Source: JALZKA01 sp963717635 (GTDB lineage: Bacteria > Actinomycetota > Thermoleophilia > Solirubrobacterales > 70-9). From it: DNA of 64,000 nucleotides. The stretch lies in assembly GCA_963717635.1 (NCBI GenBank), contig OY970347.1:124001-188000 (forward strand), given 5' to 3'. Positions 8,349-16,396 of the stretch are shown here, in pieces. Below the pieces are notes generated by a model. The model ran no database searches. It was not told the origin of the DNA and saw only the letters and a list, made by a program, of their open reading frames with translations. The translations under genes were made by a program, and so were the position numbers. Each line of letters begins with the position of its first letter. The first letter of the stretch is position 1.

Positions 8349-8862
8349 CGGCGCCCGCCCCCTCGTACGCCTCGTCGGTCCGCAGCTCCTCGACCGTCTC
8401 GATCACCAGCGCCACGCCGCGCTCAACGGCGGCCTCGACCTCGGGCGAGAGCTCGAGCCCCATCGCCTCGACCTCGGCCGGCTCGCACGCGATCACCGTC
8501 ACCTTGCCCGGCCAGCCGCCTACGGTCTTGACGAAGCGCAGCACGCTGTGCGGGTCCATCCCGTGCGGATTGATGACCTCGCCGTCGTCGATCGGCTTGA
8601 CATCGGCGGGATCCGGCTCCATCACGTACAGCGTCCCCGGCTCGCCGCCCTGCCGGCTGACGTCGACCAGCACCAGGGCGGCGTACCCGCGCATCAGCTC
8701 GTAGGCGAGGTCGAGGCCGCCGGTGCCGAAGTCGAGCAGGGTGACGCCGTCCGGGAGCTCCGCCTTCTCGAGCGCGCTCACGACCTTGCTGCCGAAGCCG
8801 TCGTCGGACAGCCACGAATTGCCGACGCCGGCGACCAGGATCTGCGGCTCCGGCGGGCTCAC
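8341..8862 (-). CDS. Hydrogenase maturation endopeptidase (HycI/HoxM/HyaD family)
   Basis: This 173-residue nickel-dependent protease should remove the C-terminal tail of the large subunit once nickel is in place. It shows the family start ILVAGVGNSWLSDDGFGSKV, in which an acidic residue contacts nickel, then LLDFGTGGLDLAYELM, LVLVDVS and a conserved histidine in NPHGMDPHSVL. The GTG start at 8862 overlaps the preceding stop (GTGA). Its likely target is the large subunit in the same operon, which still has a 20-residue tail after its final cysteine motif. A much longer open frame covers this gene, but only this part has protein-like sequence. Confidence 0.92.
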   Translation of the reverse strand: MSPPEPQILVAGVGNSWLSDDGFGSKVVSALEKAELPDGVTLLDFGTGGLDLAYELMRGYAALVLVDVSRQGGEPGTLYVMEPDPADVKPIDDGEVINPHGMDPHSVLRFVKTVGGWPGKVTVIACEPAEVEAMGLELSPEVEAAVERGVALVIETVEELRTDEAYEGAGADA

Positions 8863-10013
8863 CCCTCGACCTCCAGGGGTTCGACCTCGTGGCCCTTGAA
8901 GAAGATGTAGCGCCCGGTCTCGCGAAACAGATCCTGCGACGCGTCGCCGTCGACCGTCACGCCGACGTGGATCTGATCGTCGTAGTCGAAGTAGATCCGC
9001 TCGACGGTGGCGGTGCGCCCGGCGAGGAGCGTGTCGTAGATGTCGCGCCCGCCCGGCGCCGGCCTCAGGACCACCTTGCCGCCCTTGCGCACAACCCCGC
9101 GCTCGGTCTTGATCTGCCTCTCGCCGGGGTTCGGGTGACCGGGTTCCGCCGCCTCGATTTCTTCCAGCCGGCCGTGGAGCTGCATGATCTCCTCGGGGGT
9201 CGTCGCCTGCGCCCGCGCGACCATCTCGCGCACGGCCTCGTCCTGATCGGCGATCTGCGCGCGCTCGTCGTCGCTCAGAGCGTGGACGTGCAGCAGCAGC
9301 GCCTCCTCGATCTCGGTGTTGTCGAACAGGTTGCCGAGGCTCTCCGGGGCCATCGCCGGGTGGTCGGGCAGCACGAACGCGGCGCCGAGGATCGCCGTGT
9401 CGGTGGGGTTCGCAAGCACCGGGAAGGTGTTGATGCTCTCGCAGGTCGCCACGGCCGCGCCCTCGGCGCCCTCGCGCTCGAGCGGCGAGACGAAACGGCC
9501 GCTGGACGTCTCGATCACGACCAGCGTCGAGATCAGGCTCGACCGCAGGGCATCCCCGCGAGGCAGGCCCTCGCCGCCCTCGACCTCGGTCGTGTTGTGG
9601 ACGCACATCCGGACCCGCGCCAGGTCGCCGTCCAGGAGCTCGGCACGGAGCCTCACCCTGCCCTCGATCCGAGTCTCGCCGTCGAACTCGAAGGGCGTTC
9701 CGACGCCGTCCTGCGCCAGGTCGGCCAGCGTTGTCGCCGGCAGTTCGAGGCACCGCTCGGTGCCCTGGTGGCGCTCGCCCGACGCCTGCAGGAACCGCAC
9801 CGTTCCGGTCAGCTTCGCCTGCTCCGGCGCCGCGATCACGCATTCGGCCCGGAGGTGGTCGAACGTGGCTGGGTTGCCGCCGGCGTAGGCGGGCGGGTAG
9901 ACGATCCCGAACGGCGTCGGGGTGGCGTTCTTGGTCGCGCCCGGCGTGTATGGGTAGAGCGCGTAGCCCTCGTACAGCAGCGAGTCGACGAGCGTCTCGA
10001 GCGGCTTGTCCAC
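8859..10013 (-). CDS. Conserved hydrogenase-associated protein of unknown function, 384 aa
   Basis: A soluble protein of 384 residues without a domain I can name. It begins MDKPLETLVDSLLYEGYALYPYTPG, followed by FGIVYPPAYAGG and a beta-rich region to about 200. A charged helical stretch (about 240-300, ending in PGHPNPGERQIKTERG) leads to a small C-terminal beta domain with YDTLLAGRTATVERIYFDYD. The last part resembles proteins that follow hydrogenase genes in actinobacteria, but no biochemical role is known to me. The GTG start shares one base with the stop of the gene before it, and its own stop overlaps the protease start (GTGA). Translational coupling argues for a role in assembly or electron transfer. 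Confidence 0.85.
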   Translation of the reverse strand: MDKPLETLVDSLLYEGYALYPYTPGATKNATPTPFGIVYPPAYAGGNPATFDHLRAECVIAAPEQAKLTGTVRFLQASGERHQGTERCLELPATTLADLAQDGVGTPFEFDGETRIEGRVRLRAELLDGDLARVRMCVHNTTEVEGGEGLPRGDALRSSLISTLVVIETSSGRFVSPLEREGAEGAAVATCESINTFPVLANPTDTAILGAAFVLPDHPAMAPESLGNLFDNTEIEEALLLHVHALSDDERAQIADQDEAVREMVARAQATTPEEIMQLHGRLEEIEAAEPGHPNPGERQIKTERGVVRKGGKVVLRPAPGGRDIYDTLLAGRTATVERIYFDYDDQIHVGVTVDGDASQDLFRETGRYIFFKGHEVEPLEVEG

Positions 10014-10717
10014 TACTCACCCGCCTCCGCCTGGTCGAGCAGGTCGGCGACGCAGGCGTCAAAGGTGGGCGAGCCGAGCCGAGCCTTCCGGCTCTGGATC
10101 CGGGCGACCGTCTCGGTGCTGAGCGGGATCCAGCTCCGGTACGGGTGGTGCTCGGCGATCATCGCCTGCCAGACGGCAACCGGCATATCGAAGCGGATCG
10201 AACGGTCCCATGGGATCAGCACGACCTGCACCTGGCGCCCCTCCTCCTCGTAGAAGACCGAGCCGTTGAAGTGGAGCCGCAGCGGCACCGTGCCGTCGGC
10301 CAGCGAGTCGAAGTACTTCCCCGACGCCAGCTCGAGGTCGTAGGTGCACGGCACGTTCAGCGCAAACTCCCCGGTGCCCGTGAAGCCGCTCACCATCGTC
10401 TCGACCTGGGCCCAGCGGAAGCTGCCGGTCGTCGAAGCCCAGCGCTCCGGCTCGCCGAACATCTCCATCAACCGCTCGCGCTCTCCCTCCGAGTATGAGC
10501 GCTTGGCGGGCTCGACCGTCAACAGCGCCGTCAGCGCCACCGCGTAGACGGGGCGCTCGGCCTCGGTCGTGATCCGGCCGTTGAAGCGCAGGGTCGGAGC
10601 GGCTGAACGCGGGACCGGCTCGACGGAGAGGATCTCGAACTCCGGCTCCGGCGCCCCGGCGAAGGCCGGCAGCACCAGTTCCTCGGGCGGAACCTGGGCT
10701 TGCGGAGGATCGCTCAT
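10013..10717 (-). CDS. Hydrogenase-associated protein, probably DUF6084 family
   Basis: A 234-residue soluble protein, beta-rich, beginning MSDPPQAQVPPEELVLPAF. Characteristic segments are LRFNGRITTEAERPVYAVAL, GTGEFALNVPCTYDLELAS, VQVVLIPWDRSIRFDMPVAV and HHPYRSWIPLSTETV. From memory these fit the family called DUF6084, which recurs in actinobacterial hydrogenase operons; I could not check this. No metal-binding cluster or membrane segment is seen. The ATG start overlaps the upstream stop (ATGA) and its stop shares one base with the downstream start, so it is tightly coupled with both unknown neighbours. The three may form one complex. Confidence 0.82.
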   Translation of the reverse strand: MSDPPQAQVPPEELVLPAFAGAPEPEFEILSVEPVPRSAAPTLRFNGRITTEAERPVYAVALTALLTVEPAKRSYSEGERERLMEMFGEPERWASTTGSFRWAQVETMVSGFTGTGEFALNVPCTYDLELASGKYFDSLADGTVPLRLHFNGSVFYEEEGRQVQVVLIPWDRSIRFDMPVAVWQAMIAEHHPYRSWIPLSTETVARIQSRKARLGSPTFDACVADLLDQAEAGE

Positions 10718-11415
10718 CCCGGATGGCGCTCGCGCATGTCGCTGAAGAAGCCGGCGATCGCCTCGTCGACTCCGCTGCCCCCGGAGATCCCCTCCCAGGC
10801 GGCCTTGACCGTCCCGACCATCCGGTAGCACTCGTCGATCGGGATGATCACGTGGATTGGCGGGTCCGCGAGCCGGTTGACCACGAACGCCTCGGCATCG
10901 GGCTCCAGGCCGGCAAGGGCGGGATTGGCGGCCTTCAACTCGTCCCAGGCGTCGAGGTCGAGCTCGCACTCGGTCGAGCCTGCGGGGCTGGGATAGAACG
11001 CGACGGTCTCGCCCGTTGCCCCGTTGGTCGTGAAGAAGGCAAGGCCGATCGGGATCCCCAGCCGGGCCCAGAGCTCGTCGGCCATCTCGAGCTCGTCGAT
11101 CCAGACCACGCGCGTCCCGGCGGGCCGCATCTCGGGGTCGCCGGAGCGCTCGTTCAGGCACGGCTCGCAGGCGCACATGATGCGGCGCTCGGTGAGCTGC
11201 AACATGTGGCGATGCTGGACCGGAAGCGGGGTCCCACAGAAGTCGCACTGCTCCTCGGGCACGGTCGCGGCGGCGGGGCCATTGCCGCTGGGCTCGGTAC
11301 GAGCCCCCGCGGCCTTGAGCCCCCGCAGGCCGCTGACGAGATCTGAGCGCCGCCGAGAGGCGGAGCGCTGCGCGAGCGCGTCGCGTCCGGCTCCGTTTCC
11401 GCCCGGCTCGTTCAT
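10714..11415 (-). CDS. Hydrogenase-associated cysteine-rich protein, probably DUF5947 family
   Basis: A 233-residue protein. After a low-complexity start it has a cysteine knot: CDFCGTPLP, then RRIMCACEPC about 20 residues later, giving five cysteines that could bind zinc or an iron-sulfur cluster. The rest is alpha+beta, with RVVWIDELEMADELWARLGI, IGLAFFTTNGATGETVAFYP and FVVNRLADPPIHVIIPIDEC. The pattern fits DUF5947 as I remember it. The start at 11415 is five bases after the NifU/Rieske-like gene. The long open frame upstream of this ATG is out of register with real coding sequence and was ignored. A role in cluster delivery or assembly is inferred from context only. Confidence 0.82.
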   Translation of the reverse strand: MNEPGGNGAGRDALAQRSASRRRSDLVSGLRGLKAAGARTEPSGNGPAAATVPEEQCDFCGTPLPVQHRHMLQLTERRIMCACEPCLNERSGDPEMRPAGTRVVWIDELEMADELWARLGIPIGLAFFTTNGATGETVAFYPSPAGSTECELDLDAWDELKAANPALAGLEPDAEAFVVNRLADPPIHVIIPIDECYRMVGTVKAAWEGISGGSGVDEAIAGFFSDMRERHPG

Positions 11416-11420
11416 GGCTT

Positions 11421-12296
11421 CTAAACCGCGAGGGCGACCCTGGCGCCGTCTGAGCCCGGCACCAGCGGCACCGGGTCGAGCTGGGCGCCGCCGTTGTCGA
11501 CCGCCAGCCCCGCGCGCGGCAGGTCGAAGCTCATCCCGCACTTCGGGCAGCCGAGCAGGCCGCCCAGCAGGGTGCCGGCCGAGAGCGTCGCGCCGCAGCC
11601 GGCGCAGGAGTCGCGGAATGCCAGCAGGACGCCGTCGATCCGGGCGACCAAGAGCGGCACGCCGCCGATCTCCTGATGGCGGATGCGCCCCTCCTCGACC
11701 CCGGACGCACCGTCGAGCGCGTGCCAGGAGGGCGCCGCGTCCGGATTGCCGGGAGCCACCTGGAGCACCGGGAGCTCGGTGCCGCTCGCGGGCTCTGCGG
11801 TGGCGCCGTCCATCCCCTCGACGACCAGCCCCTCGAGGTCGGGGGCCGCCTCGTCCAGCGCCTGTTTGACCGCCAGCTCGAGCGTCGCCGACGAGGCGGG
11901 GCAGGTCTTGCAGCTGCCCTCCAGGCGGAGCCGGGCCACGCCTTCGTCGATCCCCAGGAGCTGCATGTTGCCGCCGTGCGACTCGAGGTAGGGGCGCACC
12001 GAGTCAAGCGCCCCGTTGACTCGCTCGGAGAGCGGGACCGGATACAGGTCGTGGATCAGGAGCAGGCTCTTGACGACATCGTCCTTGGCGAGCTGGCCCC
12101 GCAATCCCGCCGCCGCCTCACCGGTCATGTCCAGGGCTTCGACGATGCGCCGGATCCCCTCGCCGTAGAGCTCGACCACGGCGCCGACCATCGCGTCCGC
12201 CAGGTCACGGTCGCGCGGGTTGGCGATCTGGTCGAACTGCTCCTGCAGCTCCTGGACCCGCGCGACCAGCTCGTCGGCGGTTGGCTCCGTGCTCAT
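11421..12296 (-). CDS. NifU C-domain / Rieske-like fusion protein (HhyE/HucE-like)
   Basis: A 291-residue putative iron-sulfur protein between the hydrogenase structural genes and the accessory genes. The N-terminal 65 residues are helical. Residues about 85-160 form a NifU C-terminal domain with the cluster motif CKTC (129-132). A linker leads to a Rieske-like domain (about 180-265) with CAGC (231-234) and CPKC (250-253). In true Rieske centres two of these ligands are histidines (CxH and CxxH); here all four are cysteines. From memory, mycobacterial HhyE/HucE proteins are predicted electron carriers or cluster donors for group 1h/2a hydrogenases. It starts 10 bp after the large-subunit gene. 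Confidence 0.88.
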   Translation of the reverse strand: MSTEPTADELVARVQELQEQFDQIANPRDRDLADAMVGAVVELYGEGIRRIVEALDMTGEAAAGLRGQLAKDDVVKSLLLIHDLYPVPLSERVNGALDSVRPYLESHGGNMQLLGIDEGVARLRLEGSCKTCPASSATLELAVKQALDEAAPDLEGLVVEGMDGATAEPASGTELPVLQVAPGNPDAAPSWHALDGASGVEEGRIRHQEIGGVPLLVARIDGVLLAFRDSCAGCGATLSAGTLLGGLLGCPKCGMSFDLPRAGLAVDNGGAQLDPVPLVPGSDGARVALAV

Positions 12297-12306
12297 TCAG
12301 CCCCTC

Positions 12307-14094
12307 TCAACAGGACATACCCGTGGGGGTGTGCTGGACCTTGCGAACCCGGCCCTTGCCCGTGTACATGTGCACGCCGCACGGCAGGCACGGATCGAAG
12401 CTGCGCACCGCCCTCATGATGTCCACGCCCTTGAAGTTCTCCGGGCCGTTCTCCTCGAAGATCGGTGTGTTCTGCACCGCGTCCTCATAGGGGCCGGGAG
12501 TCCCGTAGACGTCGCGCACGCTGGCGTTCCACGGCGTCGGTGGGTAGGGCTGGTAGTTGGCGATCTTGCCGCCCTGGATGACCATGTGATGCGAGATCAC
12601 ACCGCGGGCCGCCTCGTGGAACCCGACGCTGACGGCGTCGTTGGGAACCTTGAAGTCGGACCAGCTCTTGGTCCGGCCGGCGCGAACCTCCGTGAACGCC
12701 CGCTCCAGGCAGTGCAGCCCGATCAGGGCCGAGTACGCCTGGTGGTACGTCCGCGCCCGGTCGCGCTCGATCGCGTTCGACTTCTCCGGGACGTGCCACT
12801 CGAGCTCCATCTCGGGCGCGCTGGCCGTCTTCGGCAGGACCATCTGGATCGAGTGGCCGGTCGCTTTCGCGTAGCCGAAGTCGACCAGTCCGGCCTTCGC
12901 CGTGCACCACTGCCGCGCGAACGGGCCGCCGCCGGTGTCGCAGGCGACGTGGCGGTCGGTGCGCTCGTCGTAGATCCGTGGCGAGACGACCCAGCTGTAC
13001 TTGTCCGAGAAGTCGCGAGCCTGCGGCTTCGGGATCGTCACCTTGTTCCACGGGTGCCGCGGGTCGACCGGGTTGCCGAGCGGGTCCTCGGTCACGAACG
13101 GCTGCTCCGTCTCGGTCCAGTCGTCGAAGTACGACGAGCCCAGCAGGATCCGGATCTTCAGGTTGATGTCGACCAGATCCGTGGTGATCAGCTCTCCGCC
13201 GATCGCGATCCCGGGCGTGACGTAGCGCTTGTTGCCCCACTCGTTCATGTTCTCGTAGCTCGAGTCGGCGTAATCGGGGTCGTCGAACGCGCCCCAATTG
13301 ACGAGATCCGTCTCGCGGTAGCCGACCATGTCGTACCCCGGCAGCTCCCTGAGGAAGAAGTCGTAGAGGTCGTCATGCATCGGCACGCTGCGCTTGACGT
13401 AGTCGATGTAGCGCATCAGGCGCACGTAGTAGTCGGTGAGCGTCTGGTGCGTGATGTGCGCGCTGCAGCCGCCGGGCATGATCGTCGACGGGTGCGTGTG
13501 CCGGCCACCGAACAGGCAGTACATCTCGCGCGTGTACCGGGCCACCTGGAGGGTCTCCAGGTAGAAGTCGCCGGTGAACGGGTTCAGCGAGCGCATGATG
13601 TCGGCGATCGTCTTGTAGCCGTGGTGCGCGACTCCCGGCGCGGACGTCTGCTCCGCCTTCCCCAGCAGCGTCGGGTTCGTCTCCTTGACCATCTGCTCGC
13701 AGAAGTCGACGTTGCACATGCAGTCGTTGAAGATCGCGTGGTCGAACATGAAGTCCGCCGTCTCCGCGAGGTTGAACGCCAGCTCGCCCAGGGGCGGCAT
13801 CTTCACGCCGTAGGCCATGTTCTGGTTCAGGCACGAGCAGGTGCAGTGGTTGTCACCGCAGATGCCGCAGATGCGGCTGGTGATGAAGTGCGCGTCGCGG
13901 GGGTCGATCCCCTTCATGAAGATGTCGAATCCGCGGAAGATCATCGACGTCGAGTAGCACTTCAGGACCTGCTGGTTCGTGAAGTCGATCTCGGTGTGGA
14001 TGCCAAGCGAGCCGACGATCCGGGTGATCGGATCCCACGACATCTCCTTGACCATGACCTTCGAGTCACTGGGGGGCGTCTCTACGGTTGCCAT
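12307..14094 (-). CDS. hhyL: [NiFe]-hydrogenase large subunit, group 1h
   Basis: The catalytic subunit that oxidises H2. The four nickel-binding cysteines are visible in RICGICGDNHCTC (L1, Cys76 and Cys79) and DPCLPCGVH (L2, Cys569 and Cys572). The L2 histidine is followed by a 20-residue tail that the co-encoded protease should cleave. Motifs such as HFITSRICGIC and GVISHHMVIQGGKIANYQPY are typical. At 595 residues, with a characteristic L1, it fits the actinobacterial high-affinity class (group 1h, formerly group 5). It follows the small-subunit gene by 67 bp. There is no transport signal; the partner also lacks one, so the enzyme is probably cytosolic. Confidence 0.97.
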   Translation of the reverse strand: MATVETPPSDSKVMVKEMSWDPITRIVGSLGIHTEIDFTNQQVLKCYSTSMIFRGFDIFMKGIDPRDAHFITSRICGICGDNHCTCSCLNQNMAYGVKMPPLGELAFNLAETADFMFDHAIFNDCMCNVDFCEQMVKETNPTLLGKAEQTSAPGVAHHGYKTIADIMRSLNPFTGDFYLETLQVARYTREMYCLFGGRHTHPSTIMPGGCSAHITHQTLTDYYVRLMRYIDYVKRSVPMHDDLYDFFLRELPGYDMVGYRETDLVNWGAFDDPDYADSSYENMNEWGNKRYVTPGIAIGGELITTDLVDINLKIRILLGSSYFDDWTETEQPFVTEDPLGNPVDPRHPWNKVTIPKPQARDFSDKYSWVVSPRIYDERTDRHVACDTGGGPFARQWCTAKAGLVDFGYAKATGHSIQMVLPKTASAPEMELEWHVPEKSNAIERDRARTYHQAYSALIGLHCLERAFTEVRAGRTKSWSDFKVPNDAVSVGFHEAARGVISHHMVIQGGKIANYQPYPPTPWNASVRDVYGTPGPYEDAVQNTPIFEENGPENFKGVDIMRAVRSFDPCLPCGVHMYTGKGRVRKVQHTPTGMSC

Positions 14095-14161
14095 CTCTTC
14101 TCTCTCCTCGGTTGAAACTGGCTATCGGCAGGTGGTTCGGGTCGCTCGCTCCTTCAGCGCC

Positions 14162-15232
14162 TCATCCGTAGTTACGGGCCTGATAACCCGTCTCGAGCTT
14201 GGTGTTCGGCTTGCGCCAGGTGGGCTCGACGTCGTACTTGCGCTTGATGTTGCGGTGGCGGAAGTACCGCAGCACCGGCCCCAGCGCGAACCGCTCCACG
14301 CTCGAGGCCAGGCCGCCGGCGAAGTCCTCCTCCATGAACGGCATGTACTTGTCGGGGAAGCCGGGCATCGTGCAGGCCATGCAGATGCCGCCCACGTTCG
14401 GGCAGCCGCCGTAGCCGTCGACCCAGCCGCGCACCGGCACGTTGCACTTCACGACCGGCCCCTTGCAGCCCAGCTTGACCAGGCAGCGGGGGTCGTCGCC
14501 GTACTCGGTCGCGAACTGCCCCTGTTCGGCGAATCCGCCCCGGTTACAGCCCTCGCGGACCGTGCGGCCGAACAGCCACCGCGGGCGGAGCTGCTCGTCG
14601 AGGTCCGGAACCGGCGCCCGGCCCGCGAGGTGCAGCGCCAGGTAGAGCAACGTCTCCGTTGTGTTGTCCGGCTGCGCGGGACAGCCGGGGATGTTGACCA
14701 CGGGCAGCCCCGCGACGGACTTCCAATCCCAGCCGAGGTGGTCGGCGACGCCCATCGCGCCGGTCGGGTTGTTCTTCATCGCCGGGATCCCGCCGTAGGT
14801 GGCGCAGGTCCCGATCGCGACGACGGCCGCAGCCTTCGGCGCGAGGCGGTCGAGCCACTCCGAGGTCGTGATCGGCTGACCGGTCTCGGGGTTGTCCCCG
14901 ATCGCCGCCCAGTGGCCGTCGCCGGAGAGCTTCTCGTTCGGAATCGAGCCCTCGACGCAGAGCACGAACGGATCCAGCTCGCCGCGCTCGGCCCGCCACC
15001 ACCACTCGATGAACTCGGCGCCGTTCTCATAGGCGAGCACCGGGTTGTGGATGTGGAGCTTCGGCATCCCGGGGATGGTCTGGAGGATCAGGTCCTCGAG
15101 GCTCGGGTTGACGGCTGAGGTCATGGCGACGGAGTCGCCGTCGCAGGAGAGTCCGGTGGTCATCCACAGAACGTGGGCCTCAACCGCCTCGGTCTCCTTC
15201 TGGTTCGGAACGAACTCAGCCGACAGGGCCAT
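14162..15232 (-). CDS. hhyS: [NiFe]-hydrogenase small subunit, group 1h
   Basis: The electron-relay subunit, 356 residues, with three iron-sulfur clusters. The protein starts MALSAEFVPNQKETEAVEAH without a twin-arginine signal, unlike membrane-bound group 1 enzymes. The first proximal-cluster motif is SCDGDS: Cys30 is followed by Asp33 where most small subunits have CxxC. Group 1h enzymes are known for this three-cysteine, one-aspartate cluster. Other ligands lie in AIGTCATYGGIP, NIPGCPAQPD and the block with GCKGPVVKCNVP, GGCPNVGGICMACTMPGFPD. It sits between hypE (30 bp) and the large subunit (67 bp). A function in atmospheric or trace H2 uptake follows from the class. Confidence 0.96.
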   Translation of the reverse strand: MALSAEFVPNQKETEAVEAHVLWMTTGLSCDGDSVAMTSAVNPSLEDLILQTIPGMPKLHIHNPVLAYENGAEFIEWWWRAERGELDPFVLCVEGSIPNEKLSGDGHWAAIGDNPETGQPITTSEWLDRLAPKAAAVVAIGTCATYGGIPAMKNNPTGAMGVADHLGWDWKSVAGLPVVNIPGCPAQPDNTTETLLYLALHLAGRAPVPDLDEQLRPRWLFGRTVREGCNRGGFAEQGQFATEYGDDPRCLVKLGCKGPVVKCNVPVRGWVDGYGGCPNVGGICMACTMPGFPDKYMPFMEEDFAGGLASSVERFALGPVLRYFRHRNIKRKYDVEPTWRKPNTKLETGYQARNYG

Positions 15233-15262
15233 CGCACTCTCCTTTGTTGGAATACATACGTC

Positions 15263-16396
15263 TCAACAGATCCTCGGCAGTGGGTCTCCCGCCAGCAGGT
15301 CCATAACGCGGCGGCCGCCGAACGCGGTCTCGACGAGGACCATCCCCGGGGGCTCCGGGGTGACCTCGGCCAGCTCCACAGCGTCCTCGCAGCCGGGCAC
15401 GGCGCGCAGGGCGGCCAGCGCGTCGGCGGCCGAGCCGGGCGCCACGAACGCGACCATCACGCCCTCGTTCGCCACGTACATCGGGTCGATCCCCAACAGC
15501 TCGCAGGCGCCGGCCACGTCGGCGGCAACCGGGACGTCCGCCTCGCGCACGCTGATGCCCACGCCCGAAGCCCGTGCAAGCTCGTTGAGCGCGCTGGCGA
15601 CCCCGCCTCTCGTGGCGTCGCGCATGCAACGCAGGCCAGGGCCGACGGCCTCCAGCAGAGCGTCGGTGACCGGCCACAAGGACCGCGTGTCGGAGACGAC
15701 GTCGGCGTCGAGTCCCAGCTCACCCCGCGCGAGCATGATCGCCGTGCCGTGCTCGCCGATCGTCTTCGAGACCAGGACGCGGTCGCCCGGCTCAAGCGAC
15801 GTGGTTGCGAGCGTGGCGCGCGGATCGACGGCGCCGATGCCGGTCGTGCAGACGTACATGCCGTCGGCGTGACCGCGCTCGACCACCTTGGTGTCGCCGG
15901 TCACGACCTTGACTCCGGCACCCTCCGCGGCGGCGGCGATCGCGTCCACCTCGTCCCGCAGCACGTCGGCGTCCAGCCCCTCCTCCAGCACGAACGCAAC
16001 GCTCAGCGCCTGCGCCCTGGCCCCGGCCGCCGCGAGGTCGTTGACCGTGCCCAGCACGGCCAGCTCCCCGATCGATCCGCCCGGGAAGCGCAGCGGCTTG
16101 ACGACGAAGGTGTCGGTGGTCATGGCAACCGAGCTGTCGCCGACGGCGACCACGCCGGAGTCGCCCAATTCCCCCAGCGCCTCCGAGTCGAAGGCGGGCA
16201 CCAGGAGCCCCTCGATCAGGGTCTGGGTCGCCTTGCCGCCGGCCCCGTGGGACATCGTCACCTGGGCGTCCTTGAAGCGCGGCCGCTTCGACCGCGCGGT
16301 TTCGATGATCTCCAGCACGCGCTGCTCGCGGTCCGGCGCGCTCGGCCGGCCGGCGCCGATCCGCTTCTCCGAGGTCGCTGCGGGCTCGACGGTCAC
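15263..16396 (-). CDS. hypE: Hydrogenase maturation protein HypE
   Basis: HypE receives the carbamoyl group from HypF, dehydrates it to a thiocyanate and passes CN to iron. The sequence has the PurM-like fold, with VTMSHGAGGKATQTLIEGL, VGDSSVAMTTDTFVVKPLRF, TVNDLAAAGARAQALS and the block CMRDATRGGVASALNELA. The essential C-terminus PRIC carries the cysteine that is carbamoylated. I placed the start at the GTG at 16396, which overlaps the hypD stop (GTGA) and leaves 377 residues. The N-terminal 40 residues before VTMSHGAGG are longer than in E. coli HypE. Identification is certain. Confidence 0.97.
   Translation of the reverse strand: MTVEPAATSEKRIGAGRPSAPDREQRVLEIIETARSKRPRFKDAQVTMSHGAGGKATQTLIEGLLVPAFDSEALGELGDSGVVAVGDSSVAMTTDTFVVKPLRFPGGSIGELAVLGTVNDLAAAGARAQALSVAFVLEEGLDADVLRDEVDAIAAAAEGAGVKVVTGDTKVVERGHADGMYVCTTGIGAVDPRATLATTSLEPGDRVLVSKTIGEHGTAIMLARGELGLDADVVSDTRSLWPVTDALLEAVGPGLRCMRDATRGGVASALNELARASGVGISVREADVPVAADVAGACELLGIDPMYVANEGVMVAFVAPGSAADALAALRAVPGCEDAVELAEVTPEPPGMVLVETAFGGRRVMDLLAGDPLPRIC

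Noticed and set aside
6060..8531. Plus-strand frame of over 800 codons across the SIS, hypB and hypA genes
   Set aside because: Composition (Arg, Gly, His, Val in random order) and full overlap with three well-recognised genes show it is a shadow.
8863..10062. Very long minus-strand frame covering the 384-aa gene in another register
   Set aside because: Arginine- and glycine-rich reading with no family likeness; the overlapping gene at 8859-10013 has coherent protein sequence and coupled starts. Only its last part (8341-8862) is real, as the protease.
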